Below are positions 34,278-42,915 of a DNA stretch of 64,000 nt, in pieces (position 1 is the first letter of the stretch; every line of letters begins with the position of its first letter). The DNA comes from JBOGVZ01 sp050692985 (GTDB lineage: Bacteria > Actinomycetota > UBA4738 > CALAEC01), in the NCBI GenBank assembly GCA_050692985.1, contig JBOGVZ010000085.1, forward strand, positions 1 through 64,000, given 5' to 3'. The position numbers and the translations under genes were made by a program. A model generated the notes under the pieces. The model did no database searches and was not told the DNA's origin. It saw only the letters and a program-made list of their open reading frames with translations.

Positions 34278-34372
34278 CCGGCACCCGGTGGTACTGGCTC
34301 GTGCTCCAGCTCGCCGCGATCGCCACCGGGATCTGGGCGGGCGTGCAGGTCGTTCGGATCGTCACGACGTGA
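34274..34372 (+). CDS. 32-residue single-span membrane peptide
   Basis: GTG 34274 overlaps the upstream TGA (GTGA). It encodes TGTRWYWLVLQLAAIATGIW then AGVQVVRIVTT: one membrane helix with a charged end. The overlap and the hydrophobic coding pattern make translation plausible. Might partner the SHOCT protein. Confidence 0.45.
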   Translation: MTGTRWYWLVLQLAAIATGIWAGVQVVRIVTT

Positions 34373-34385
34373 GGGCGGTCCCGCG

Positions 34386-35579
34386 GTGGGCGTGAGCTAC
34401 GCGCCGGACCTCCCCCGCGGAGCGGAGGTCGTGATCGTGGGGGGCGGCATCGTCGGAGCGGCCACCGCCTTCTATGCCGCCAGGGCCGGGCTGCGGCCGG
34501 TCCTGCTCAAGCGCCGGCCTGCGCTGTGCTCGCTGACCACCGCCGCCGCCGCCGGGGGGTTCCGCCTCCAGCAGGACAACGAGGAAGACCTGGCCCTGGT
34601 GCGCGAGTCCGTGGACCTGTTCCTCCGCTTCGCAGAGGTGACCGGCCAAAGCGAGTACGACCCCCGCCCCCGGGCCCAGGGGTACCTGTGGGTAACCTCG
34701 ACCGAGGAGGGCGCCGGGCGCCAGCGGCGCCTGGTGGAGGCCCAGCGGTCCTGGGGCCTGGACGACGTGGAGCTGCTGTCCCGCGAGGAGGCCCGGGACG
34801 CGTTCCCGTACCTGGACCCCGCGGTCGTTCAGGCGCGGTTCCGCCGGGGGGACGGCCTGATCGACCCCCGGGCCCTGACCTTCGGGCTGGCCGCCGGCTC
34901 CGGAGCGCCGGTGGTCCTGGGATGCGAAGTGACCGGGATCCGGCGCGGGGGCGGGCGCCTGCGGGTCGAGACCGGTCGGGGGGCCGTGGACGCCGACGCC
35001 GTTGTGGTGGCCGCGGGGCCGTTCTCCGGTCGGGTGGCTGGCCTGGCGGGGGTGGAGCTGCCGGTCACCACGGTGGCCCGCCAGAAGGTGGTGCTGCCCG
35101 ACGTTCCCCGGGTGCCGCCGGATGCCCCCATGACGATCGACGAGGACACCGGGGCGCACTGGCGGCCCTCGTACCGTGGCGCCTCGATGCTGTTCACGGA
35201 CCCGGCTACCCCTCCCACGCCTCCGACCGAGGAGGTTCCCGTCGACCACGGCTTCGCCTTCCGGCTCCTCGACCCGGCCAGCCCCGTCTCCGTGGCCCGG
35301 GTGGCGCCGTTCTGGCGGGAGGTGTGGGAGTGGGGGGCGGCCTCGTGGATGCTCCAGGCGGGCCAGTACACGATGACCCCCGACCGGCGCCCCCTGATCG
35401 GCCAGACCCCCCTTGCCGGGGTGTTCGTGAACACCGGGTACTGCGGGCACGGCGTCATGGCGTCCCCGGCCGGCTCGCGCCACCTGGTGGACGTCGTGAC
35501 CGGGAAGGTGACCGCGGCCGAGAACCCGTACGGGCTGGACCGCTCGTTCGAGCCCCGCCCGCACCTCGATCCGCTATGA
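34386..35579 (+). CDS. FAD-dependent amine oxidoreductase (DAO/sarcosine-oxidase-beta-like)
   Basis: 397 residues. Rossmann FAD motif VVIVGGGIVGAATAFYAA (about 16-33), LTTAAAAGGFRLQQDN and a C-terminal TPDRRPLIGQTPLAGVFVNT with NTGYCGHGVM are diagnostic of the DAO superfamily (D-amino-acid dehydrogenase, sarcosine or glycine oxidase). Substrate not predictable. The stop overlaps the next ATG (ATGA), tying it to a DapA-like aldolase, so a small amino-acid or amine catabolic operon is likely. Confidence 0.88.
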   Translation: MGVSYAPDLPRGAEVVIVGGGIVGAATAFYAARAGLRPVLLKRRPALCSLTTAAAAGGFRLQQDNEEDLALVRESVDLFLRFAEVTGQSEYDPRPRAQGYLWVTSTEEGAGRQRRLVEAQRSWGLDDVELLSREEARDAFPYLDPAVVQARFRRGDGLIDPRALTFGLAAGSGAPVVLGCEVTGIRRGGGRLRVETGRGAVDADAVVVAAGPFSGRVAGLAGVELPVTTVARQKVVLPDVPRVPPDAPMTIDEDTGAHWRPSYRGASMLFTDPATPPTPPTEEVPVDHGFAFRLLDPASPVSVARVAPFWREVWEWGAASWMLQAGQYTMTPDRRPLIGQTPLAGVFVNTGYCGHGVMASPAGSRHLVDVVTGKVTAAENPYGLDRSFEPRPHLDPL

Positions 35580-36484
35580 CGGAGCTGCGAGGGACGTGGT
35601 TCGTGGTCCCCACCGCCTTCGACGAGGCGGGCGACCTCGACGGGGCGGGCCAGAGACGGCTGGTCGAGGCCGTGGTGTCGTGGGACGTGGACGGCCTGAC
35701 GGCCATGGGGGTCACCGGGGAGGCGGCGGCGCTGACGCCGGACGAGCGCCACCGTGCCCTGGAGGCGATCTTCGAGGGGACGGCGGGCAGGGTGCCGATC
35801 GTCGTGGGGTGCTCCGGGGGCCATGCCCGGGTGGCCATCGACCTGGCCGGGAGGGCCGCTGCACTGGGGGCCGCCGCCGTGATGGTGTCGGCACCACCGC
35901 TCCACCGGGATCTGGAGTCGCTGCCGGCGTTCTTCGCTCAGGTCGCCGAGGGGGTGGACGTGCCGGTGGTGATCCAGGACGAGCCGGCCGCCACCGGCGT
36001 CCGCATCCCGGTGGGCCTCCTCCTCGCGTGCCTGGAGGCGGCGGGCTCGCGGACCGTGAAGCTCGAGGACCCGCCCACGCCGCCGAAGATCGCCCGGCTC
36101 CTGGCGGCCGATGCCGGGCTCCGGGTGTTCGGCGGCCTCGGCGGGGCCTCCGCGCTCGGCGAGCTTCGCCGGGGCGCGTGCGGCACGATGACCGGCTTCG
36201 CCTTCCCCGAGATCCTTCGCGCGGTCCGCCAGGCGGTCAACGCGGGCGAGCCCGGTGAGGCCGCCCGGATCTTCGACCGGTACCTCCCGTTGATCCAGCT
36301 CGAGGGGCAGCCGGGGATCGGCCTGGCGATCCGCAAGGAGCTGCTCCGCCGACGGGGCGCCCTTCCGTCGCCCACCTCCCGGCTCGCTCGGCCGCTGGCC
36401 GAGGACACGATCCGAGACATCGACGACACCCTCGGCCGCCTGGGGATCCGCCCCGGCCCCGCCCCCCTGGCCGTGGACCGCTGA
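35576..36484 (+). CDS. Dihydrodipicolinate synthase (DapA) family aldolase
   Basis: 302 residues, TIM barrel. WFVVPTAFDEAGDLD, VTGEAAALTPDERH (GxxGE loop) and the Schiff-base lysine in RTVKLED (about 161) are present. The catalytic tyrosine motif (usually YNxP) is replaced by IQDEP, so it is not a true DapA but one of the sugar-acid or hydroxyproline/keto-acid lyase-like members. Overlaps the upstream amine oxidase, suggesting it cleaves that pathway's keto acid. Confidence 0.85.
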   Translation: MTELRGTWFVVPTAFDEAGDLDGAGQRRLVEAVVSWDVDGLTAMGVTGEAAALTPDERHRALEAIFEGTAGRVPIVVGCSGGHARVAIDLAGRAAALGAAAVMVSAPPLHRDLESLPAFFAQVAEGVDVPVVIQDEPAATGVRIPVGLLLACLEAAGSRTVKLEDPPTPPKIARLLAADAGLRVFGGLGGASALGELRRGACGTMTGFAFPEILRAVRQAVNAGEPGEAARIFDRYLPLIQLEGQPGIGLAIRKELLRRRGALPSPTSRLARPLAEDTIRDIDDTLGRLGIRPGPAPLAVDR

Positions 36485-36490
36485 CGACGG

Positions 36491-37141
36491 TCAGGAGGAA
36501 GCGCGGCGTGCTCGGCGGCGAAGCGTGAGCCCGGCCACGGCCGCGGCCAGGGCCAGGAGCGCCGCCAGGATGATCCACCACGAGAAGCTGCCGAACAGCG
36601 AGTCGGCTGGGCCGACCCGCACCAGCATCGCCAGGCGGGCCACCACGTCCACGCCGGCCGACGACAGGCCCGTGTCGCTCTCGGCCACCAGGGCGGTGGC
36701 CGGCCGGCCCTCGCCCAGCACGGGCGGGACGTGCACCGTGAACTCCACGACCTCGTCCTGGCCAGGATCGAGCCGGACCAGGCTCCGGTCGGGGACCACC
36801 CAGGCCCCGGCCCCCTGACCCCGGGCCTCGTACGGGGCCACCTCGTAGGCCCCATCGGCGACGTCGACCGCGGCCCCGTAGAGGCGGACCTCCACCGGTT
36901 GCTTGGTCTTGTTCCACACCCGGACCGCCTCGGTGACCGACCCGCCGGGTGCCAAGGCCACGTCGAACGACCGGCGCACCTCGTTCCCCTCGAACAGCGG
37001 GTACGGCTCGATCCCGAAGCGTTGCGTCTCGATGGCCGCTACCGGCCCCGCGGCCATCAGCACCCAGATCGCCGCCAGGGCGGCGGCCGCAGCCGCCGCC
37101 CCGAGGCGGGATCCCCCGAGTCGCCTAGGGAACGTCGACAA
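36491..37141 (-). CDS. Membrane-anchored surface protein (DUF916-like)
   Basis: 216 residues. Signal peptide (about 1-36), an immunoglobulin-like extracellular domain (VRRSFDVALAPGGSVTEAVR, VEVRLYGAAVDVADGAY, VEFTVHVPPVLGEG) and a C-terminal membrane helix followed by RRRARRASS. The layout resembles the DUF916/WxL-associated proteins of Gram-positives. Last of three genes encoding exported proteins on the minus strand; its ATG lies inside the end of the preceding gene (17-bp overlap). Confidence 0.65.
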   Translation of the reverse strand: MSTFPRRLGGSRLGAAAAAAALAAIWVLMAAGPVAAIETQRFGIEPYPLFEGNEVRRSFDVALAPGGSVTEAVRVWNKTKQPVEVRLYGAAVDVADGAYEVAPYEARGQGAGAWVVPDRSLVRLDPGQDEVVEFTVHVPPVLGEGRPATALVAESDTGLSSAGVDVVARLAMLVRVGPADSLFGSFSWWIILAALLALAAAVAGLTLRRRARRASS

Positions 37142-38192
37142 GGGTGACCACCATCCGGCCCTTGTAGATTCCGGCGGTGGGCGCCGAGTCCGGATCCGCG
37201 TTGAGGTTCGGGACCGAGATGCCGGCCCCCGACTGTCCCAGCAGGTTCGCCGTGTCGAGCAGCCCCACCAGCGTGTCGAGGACCTGATCGATCACCGCAC
37301 CCGTCTGGGGCAGGGCGATCGGGGGCAGGCCCAGCCCGGCCAGCTCCGAGTTGATCTGGTCCTGGAGACCCTGGACGGCCTCCGCCGCGGCGGCCTCCGC
37401 GGCTGCCGCGTCGATGGTGCCGTCGGTGATCATGTCGGAAGCGCTGATGCCGTCCACCAGGGCCTGGAGGTCGTCGATGAGGTCCTGCACGAACCCACCC
37501 AGGCTGGAGGCGTCACCGGACATCAGCAGCCGGGAGGTCGGCGACCCTCCGCCACCCCCGCACTGCGGGTGGCTCGCCGGCGTGGTGAAGGGACCCGGCG
37601 AACCGTTGGAGATCTTCACCGGCAGCACGGACGAGGCGCCGTTCAAAGCCCCGGCCAGCGTGTCCTCGACCTGTGCGGCGATCGGCCCGGTGATCTCCAG
37701 GGGCCGCCCCGCCAGCGGGTCGAGCCCCGCCGTGGACAGGATGAGCCCGATCGCCCCGGTGGGGTCGAGCAACGTGGCCAGCGCGCCGTCGACCGTCCCC
37801 TCCAGGTCCACCAGCCCCTGCACCAGGGCACCGAGGTCCTGGAGCTGGGCATCGATCGGGAACGCCGCCGACAGGTCCCCGGAGTCGACCTTCTTGGCAC
37901 AGTCGAACGAGCCGCCGAACAGGTACAGGTTCGACAGCGTCGCGGAGACCTGATACCCGACGTGGTCGTAGTTCAGGTCGGTCACCGTCGTCACGAAGGC
38001 GCCGGTGTGGGCCGTCCCCAGGTTGAGCTCCCCGCCGTTCAGGTTCGTTCCCGTCGGCGTGGTGACCTTCAGCGTCCGGCTTCCGGCCACCGCGGCCAGG
38101 AGCACGTCCGTGGACTCCTGTGCCCCCACCGGGCCCGCCGCCACCGCGGCGATCACGAGCAAGCCGCAGGCGGTTGCCATGCCCTTGCGCAT
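37125..38192 (-). CDS. Large secreted protein, possibly surface/coat-associated
   Basis: 355 residues. Signal peptide MRKGMATACGLLVIAAVAAG with cleavage near GAQES. The mature part begins with strands (TLKVTTPTGTNLNGGELNLG) and then becomes helical with many Leu/Asp/Gly (LQDLGALVQGLVDLEGTVDG, FVQDLIDDLQALVDGI) and an Ala/Glu run. Two Cys (FDCAKK, PQCGGG). Family not recognised. ATG 38192 follows a GGGGGAG site. Central gene of the three-gene surface cluster. Confidence 0.65.
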   Translation of the reverse strand: MRKGMATACGLLVIAAVAAGPVGAQESTDVLLAAVAGSRTLKVTTPTGTNLNGGELNLGTAHTGAFVTTVTDLNYDHVGYQVSATLSNLYLFGGSFDCAKKVDSGDLSAAFPIDAQLQDLGALVQGLVDLEGTVDGALATLLDPTGAIGLILSTAGLDPLAGRPLEITGPIAAQVEDTLAGALNGASSVLPVKISNGSPGPFTTPASHPQCGGGGGSPTSRLLMSGDASSLGGFVQDLIDDLQALVDGISASDMITDGTIDAAAAEAAAAEAVQGLQDQINSELAGLGLPPIALPQTGAVIDQVLDTLVGLLDTANLLGQSGAGISVPNLNADPDSAPTAGIYKGRMVVTLVDVP

Positions 38193-38452
38193 CTCAACTC
38201 CCCCTTCCTGTCTCCGTTCCCGCCCGCTCCCTGCCGGCGGTGAATCATCAGAGCCCCTCCCACGACCAGGATCGCCAGGAGGGCCACCAGCAGGAGGATC
38301 GGGAACCCCGTGAAGGCCAGCGTCGGCGGGCTGCCCGCCGGCCTCTCTACCGTCAGCGACACATCGACCGTCGAGGCCACCGCGCCGGTCGTCGTGGCCA
38401 CCAGGACCAGCCCGGCCAGCAGCAGGATCAGCCGCAGACGCGTCGCGAGCAT
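38153..38452 (-). CDS. Small sortase-anchored (LAFTG) surface protein
   Basis: 99 residues. Signal sequence MLATRLRLILLLAGLVLVAT, a short mature segment, then LAFTG, a hydrophobic stretch (FPILLLVALLAILVVGGALM) and IHRRQ: a complete cell-wall sorting signal of the LAxTG type used by actinobacterial class E sortases. A C-terminal tail beyond the HRR is unusual and may mean the real stop is masked. Overlaps the next gene by 40 bp. No sortase gene is in the window. Confidence 0.65.
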   Translation of the reverse strand: MLATRLRLILLLAGLVLVATTTGAVASTVDVSLTVERPAGSPPTLAFTGFPILLLVALLAILVVGGALMIHRRQGAGGNGDRKGELRCARAWQPPAACS

Positions 38453-38676
38453 CGTGGTCGTCGTTCCTCCTCTCCCCCGCCCCGGCCATTCGGCCGAGGC
38501 GCTCCTGTCGTATATCGGGAGGAAGCGGCACGGCTTGATGGTCACAAAGGACCATTTCCGTGGGTCATCCGGCGGTCATCTCCGGACGGGTCGGGGCAAA
38601 TCCGGCGCCCGCGGAGGGAGGAATCCGGGCCCCTGCAGAGAACACCTTCCCCGACGGCCCGTCCAAAGGAGGCCAG

Positions 38677-40029
38677 ATGCTTCGCCGCTCGCTCTCCCTC
38701 GTCCTGACCCTCGCCGTGGTCGGCGTGGTCGGCCCACCCGCCGCCGGAACCCCCCGTGGCCGCGCGCTGAGCTTCACCGAGCCCCTCCAGGTGGAGGCCC
38801 ACAACCCGATCGGCACCGCGATCGGCAACGGGGAGCGACAGCCCTCCGCCGAGCCGTCGATCAAGGTCGATTCCCAGGGAGTCATCTACATCGCCGGCGT
38901 CACCTCGGTGGGGCAGGCCTCTCCGCTGTGGGTGTCCCAGAACGACGGCAGGAGCTTCGATGAGCTGACCACCCCGCTGAACTGGCGGGAGCGGAGCCCC
39001 TACGGAGCGGAGGGCGACATCGCCATCGATGCCCAGGACCGCATGTACTTCGTGGACACCGCCATCCCCACCCTGGCGTTCAGCCGGTGGGCCCCGCCGG
39101 AGGGACCAGGCGACAAGCCGTCGTGGGAGTTCACGCTCCCCCACACGCTCGGGGTCCTCCCCGGGTTCGACGACCGTCCCTGGCTGGCCTACGGCGGGAC
39201 CGGCGAGGACGACGAATCGCTGTGGCTCTATGTGAACCACGTCTCGCACGTGGCCGTGTACCGCAGCACCGACCAGGGGCTGACCTGGGAGGAGTCGACC
39301 TCCACGTTCCCGGGCCAGCGCTTCTTCACGGGGATGGTGGCCGCGCCCCGGGACGATTCCCAGACCGCGTACCTGTTCGGCAACTGCGGCAACGGGACCT
39401 CGCTGTGCTCCCGGGACACCCACGACGGGGGGCAGACGTGGCGGGAGACCACGGTGGCCGACGTTGACCCGGGACGGCGGATCGGCCCCATCATGGTGGC
39501 CAACGCGGTGGACTCGGCCGGTGTGGTGTACGGCGTGTGGTCCGAGGCCGGAGGCGGCTGCGACGTCTTCTACGCCGCGTCCACCGACGGCGGAGCGACC
39601 TGGAGGCCCAAGGTCCAGGTGGACGGGCCGGGGTGCTCGGCGTTCCCGTGGATCGCCGCGGGCAGGTCCGGACGGATCGCCATCGCCTGGTACGAGAACA
39701 CGGCGCCGGGGCCGCACCCCGACCAGGTTCCGGCGGACTCCCAGTGGTTCCTGCACGCGGCGGTGGTGACCCGGGCGCCCACCTCCTCGCCCGTCATCGC
39801 CTCCGGCGTGGCCGACCCGAACCCGGTCCGCATCGGCCCGCTGGTGCGGGCGCTGTGGGACTACCTCCAGATCGCCATCGGTCCGGACGGGCGGTTCCAC
39901 ATCGCCTATGCCGAAGACGTGACCGCAGGCCCGGACGGTCCCGTGGGGACCGGGCTCAACCCCAGCAACGGGACCAACGCCAAGGACACGATGTACGTCG
40001 CCCAGGCCGGAGGGCCCCGCATCCGCTGA
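38677..40029 (+). CDS. Secreted BNR/Asp-box (sialidase-like beta-propeller) protein
   Basis: 450 residues. Signal peptide MLRRSLSLVLTLAVVGVVG, then repeated Asp-box units: SQNDGRSF, STDQGLTW, THDGGQTW, STDGGATW, with blade strands such as GVIYIAGVTS and RIAIAWYENT. This is a six-bladed-propeller type seen in sialidases and many non-catalytic exported proteins; the Arg triad of true sialidases is not evident to me. Preceded by AAAGGAGG. Divergent from the surface cluster. Confidence 0.75.
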   Translation: MLRRSLSLVLTLAVVGVVGPPAAGTPRGRALSFTEPLQVEAHNPIGTAIGNGERQPSAEPSIKVDSQGVIYIAGVTSVGQASPLWVSQNDGRSFDELTTPLNWRERSPYGAEGDIAIDAQDRMYFVDTAIPTLAFSRWAPPEGPGDKPSWEFTLPHTLGVLPGFDDRPWLAYGGTGEDDESLWLYVNHVSHVAVYRSTDQGLTWEESTSTFPGQRFFTGMVAAPRDDSQTAYLFGNCGNGTSLCSRDTHDGGQTWRETTVADVDPGRRIGPIMVANAVDSAGVVYGVWSEAGGGCDVFYAASTDGGATWRPKVQVDGPGCSAFPWIAAGRSGRIAIAWYENTAPGPHPDQVPADSQWFLHAAVVTRAPTSSPVIASGVADPNPVRIGPLVRALWDYLQIAIGPDGRFHIAYAEDVTAGPDGPVGTGLNPSNGTNAKDTMYVAQAGGPRIR

Positions 40030-40142
40030 GGCCGGACGGAACCTTCCCGCGGCAAGTATCATCTGGCCCGCCAGACCAAGCGGCTTTCGCGCTCGCCAGC
40101 CCCGGGTAAGAAGCACCGGGCACACGAACCGAGGACCGGCGG

Positions 40143-41279
40143 ATGAAGGTACTCGTGGTCACGAACGACTTCCCCCCCAAGGTGGGCGGGATCAACTACT
40201 ACGTGTCCCACCTGGTCCGGCGGTTCCCCCCCGGGGAGGTCACCGTGTTCGCGTCGGATTGGCCGGGGGCGGAGGCGTTCGACGCCTCGTTCCCGCACCG
40301 GGTCGTCCGGTGGTCCTCGGACTCGATGTACCCCACCCCCGGGGCGTTGGACCGGGTGGTGGACCTCATCTCCGAGGAGGCCGCGGACATCGTCCTGTTC
40401 GGGGCGGCCATGCCGCTGGCGATGATGGGCCGCGCCATCACGAAGAAGACCGGGGTGCCCTACGCCACCTTCACCCACGGCGTGGAGATCTGGTCGGCCA
40501 AGGTCCCGGTGACTCGATCGGTCCTGGCAAGCGTCGGCCGCCACGCGGCGCTGGTGATGGGGGTGTCGGTGTGGGCCACCGATCTGATGCGGGCCGCCGT
40601 GGGTGACAACCACACCCGGACCGAGCTGCTCCCCCCGGGCATCGACGACGAGCTGTTCCACCCGGGCGTCGACGACGCGTGGGTCCGGGACCGGCACGGC
40701 CTCGGCGCGGCCCCCGTGATCTGCTGCGTGTCCCGGCTGACCCTGCGCAAGGGCCAGGACCAGATCATCCGGGCCCTGCCGCGGATCGCGGAGGAGGTCC
40801 CCGACGTGCGGTTCCTGATCGTGGGCTCGGGCCCGGACTACGAGCGCCTCCGCTCGCTGGCCCGCCGCAAGGACGTGGAGGACCGGGTGGTGTTCGCCGG
40901 CGAGGTGGGCTACGAGGACCTCCCGGCGTACTTCCGGGCCGGCGACGTGTTCGCCATGCCGTGCCGGACCCGCAAGTGGGGGTTGGAGGTCGAGGCCTTC
41001 GGGGCCGTGTTCCTCCAGGCCTCCGCGGTGGCCCGGCCGTGCGTCGCCGGTGACTCCGGCGGCGCCCCGGAGGCCGTCCTCGACGGCGAGACCGGCCTGG
41101 TGGTCGACGGCTCCGAGCGGGACGAGGTCGCCGGTGCGATCCTGCGGCTGCTCACCGCTCCCGAGCGGTCCACCAAGATGGGCCGTGCCGGGGCCGACCG
41201 GGTCCATCGCGAGTTCACCTGGGACGCCCTGTCGACGCGGCTGCGAGGGCTGCTCATCGACACCGTCGCGGAGCGATGA
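40143..41279 (+). CDS. GT-B glycosyltransferase family 4 (PimB-like)
   Basis: 378 residues. VLVVTNDFPPKVGGINYYV at the N-terminus, the sugar-nucleotide domain with SRLTLRKGQDQIIRALP and RFLIVGSGPDY, and an E-x7-E-like region (LEVEAFGAVFLQASAVARP, GGAPEAV). The start is very similar to the phosphatidylinositol mannosyltransferase PimB group. Acts at the inner face of the membrane. First gene of a six-gene run with four-base overlaps, which makes it the probable user of the heptose made by the next genes. Confidence 0.88.
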   Translation: MKVLVVTNDFPPKVGGINYYVSHLVRRFPPGEVTVFASDWPGAEAFDASFPHRVVRWSSDSMYPTPGALDRVVDLISEEAADIVLFGAAMPLAMMGRAITKKTGVPYATFTHGVEIWSAKVPVTRSVLASVGRHAALVMGVSVWATDLMRAAVGDNHTRTELLPPGIDDELFHPGVDDAWVRDRHGLGAAPVICCVSRLTLRKGQDQIIRALPRIAEEVPDVRFLIVGSGPDYERLRSLARRKDVEDRVVFAGEVGYEDLPAYFRAGDVFAMPCRTRKWGLEVEAFGAVFLQASAVARPCVAGDSGGAPEAVLDGETGLVVDGSERDEVAGAILRLLTAPERSTKMGRAGADRVHREFTWDALSTRLRGLLIDTVAER

Positions 41280-42331
41280 GGACCGAGCAGCACGTTCCAG
41301 GGGTGGAGGGCCGGACGGTCGGCCGCGCCATCCGGGCCAAGGTCCCCCTGCGGATCAGCTTCTCCGGCGGCGGCACCGACGTCATGCCGTACCCGAAGGA
41401 CCACGGCGGCTGCGTGCTGTCGGCCACCATCGACCTGTACGCGTTCGCATCGCTGCGCCCGAGGGAGGACTCCGAGTACCGGGTGTTCTCCGTGGACGGC
41501 TCCTCGGCCACCTACGCCAGCCCCGAGGAGCTGGTGTTCGACGGCCACCTCGACCTGGTCAAGGCCTGCCTGCGGAGCATGGCGCCCGAGACAGGGCTCG
41601 AGCTGCACCTGCTGTGCGACGCCCCCCCGGGCTCGGGCCTGGGGTCCTCGTCCGGCCTGGTCGTGGCCATGCTGGCCGCGGTGGCCGAGCAGACCCATAC
41701 CCCCCTGACCCCGTACGAGCTGGCCCGCCGGGCGTACGAGGTCGAGCGCGTGGACCTGCGCCAGGCGGGCGGCCTCCAGGACCAGTACGCGTGCACGTTC
41801 GGCGGCTTCAACTTCATCGAGTTCTGGGGCCAGGACCGCGTGGTGGTGAACCCGCTCCGCATCCCTCCGGACGTGGCCAACGAGCTCCACGGCTCGCTGC
41901 TCCTGTGCTACACGGGGATGACCCGCAAGTCCGGCGGCATCCTCCGCCGCCAGGTGGAGGGGTACGTCACCGGACGGAAGGAGTCGGTGGAGGCGCTGGG
42001 GAGGATCAAGGCCCTCACGCTGGAGCTGAAGGAGGCCCTGCTCACCGGCGACCTGGTCACGTTCGCCGAGGTGCTGGACGCCTCCTGGCACGCCAAGCGA
42101 CACCTCACGGAGGGCATCACCAACACCCGCATCGACGAGCTGTACGAGCGGGCCCGCGGGGCCGGGGCCACCGCCGGAAAGCTGCTGGGCGCGGGCGGCG
42201 GCGGGTACCTCCTGCTGTTCTGCCCCTTCAACGACCGCCCCCGGGTGGCCGAGGCCATGGAGCTGGCCGGGGCCCGGGTCGTGAAGTTCCACTTCGAGGA
42301 GCAGGGCGTCCAGACGTGGCGGGCGCCCTAG
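41276..42331 (+). CDS. hddA: GHMP kinase: D-glycero-D-manno-heptose 7-phosphate kinase (HddA-like)
   Basis: 351 residues. KVPLRISFSGGGTDV at the N-terminus, the GHMP ATP loop PPGSGLGSSSGLVVAML (about 121-137), QDQYACTFGGFNF and the C-terminal GAGGGGYLLLFC. The SGGGTD start is characteristic of heptose/fucose kinases of the HddA type. Phosphorylates heptose 7-phosphate at C1. ATG overlaps the glycosyltransferase stop. The order kinase-isomerase-phosphatase fits the nucleotide-heptose pathway; the nucleotidyltransferase (HddC/HldE) is missing from the window. Confidence 0.85.
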   Translation: MRTEQHVPGVEGRTVGRAIRAKVPLRISFSGGGTDVMPYPKDHGGCVLSATIDLYAFASLRPREDSEYRVFSVDGSSATYASPEELVFDGHLDLVKACLRSMAPETGLELHLLCDAPPGSGLGSSSGLVVAMLAAVAEQTHTPLTPYELARRAYEVERVDLRQAGGLQDQYACTFGGFNFIEFWGQDRVVVNPLRIPPDVANELHGSLLLCYTGMTRKSGGILRRQVEGYVTGRKESVEALGRIKALTLELKEALLTGDLVTFAEVLDASWHAKRHLTEGITNTRIDELYERARGAGATAGKLLGAGGGGYLLLFCPFNDRPRVAEAMELAGARVVKFHFEEQGVQTWRAP

Positions 42332-42915
42332 ACCCCGAGGCCCGGGCCCGGGAGGAGCTCGAATCCTCCGCGCGGGCCATGGCGGCGCTGGCCGAGGGGG
42401 ACCTCCCGGCCCTGGCGGCCAAGGCCGGCGCCATCCTCACCGAGGCGGTCACCGGAGGCGGCAAGGTGCTGTTCTGCGGCAACGGGGGAAGCGCCGCCGA
42501 CGCCCAGCACCTGGCGGCGGAGCTCGTGGGCCGGCTCGATGCGGGCCGGGAACGCCGGGCGGTGGCCGGTGTGGCCCTGACCACCGACACCTCCATCCTC
42601 ACCGCCGTGGGGAACGACCTCGGGTTCGATGAGGTCTTCGCCCGGCAGGTGGCCGCCCTAGGTCGGCCGGGCGACGCCCTGGTGTGCCTGTCGACCAGCG
42701 GCCGCTCGACGAACGTCGTCAGGGCGGCCCAGGAAGCCCGGGCCCGCGACGTGCGGGTGGTGGCCCTGGTGGGGCCGGGGGCCTCGCCGCTCGACGACCT
42801 GGCCGACGTGTGCCTGCACACCCCAGGGGAATCCAGCGGGCGGATCCAGCAGGGCCACATCACCGTGGGGCACCTGCTGTGCCGCTTCGTCGACGAGGCC
42901 TTCCCCCCCGAGTGA
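42316..42915 (+). CDS. gmhA: Phosphoheptose isomerase (GmhA-like SIS protein)
   Basis: 199 residues from GTG 42316 (16-bp overlap with hddA). KVLFCGNGGSAADAQHLAAEL is the SIS-domain sedoheptulose-7-phosphate isomerase signature; LCLSTSGRST-like VCLSTSGRSTNVV, a catalytic-type Glu (AAELVGR) and a C-terminal QQGHITVGHLLC helix with His complete the site. Makes D-glycero-D-manno-heptose 7-phosphate from sedoheptulose 7-phosphate, substrate of the preceding kinase. Confidence 0.88.
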   Translation: MAGALDPEARAREELESSARAMAALAEGDLPALAAKAGAILTEAVTGGGKVLFCGNGGSAADAQHLAAELVGRLDAGRERRAVAGVALTTDTSILTAVGNDLGFDEVFARQVAALGRPGDALVCLSTSGRSTNVVRAAQEARARDVRVVALVGPGASPLDDLADVCLHTPGESSGRIQQGHITVGHLLCRFVDEAFPPE

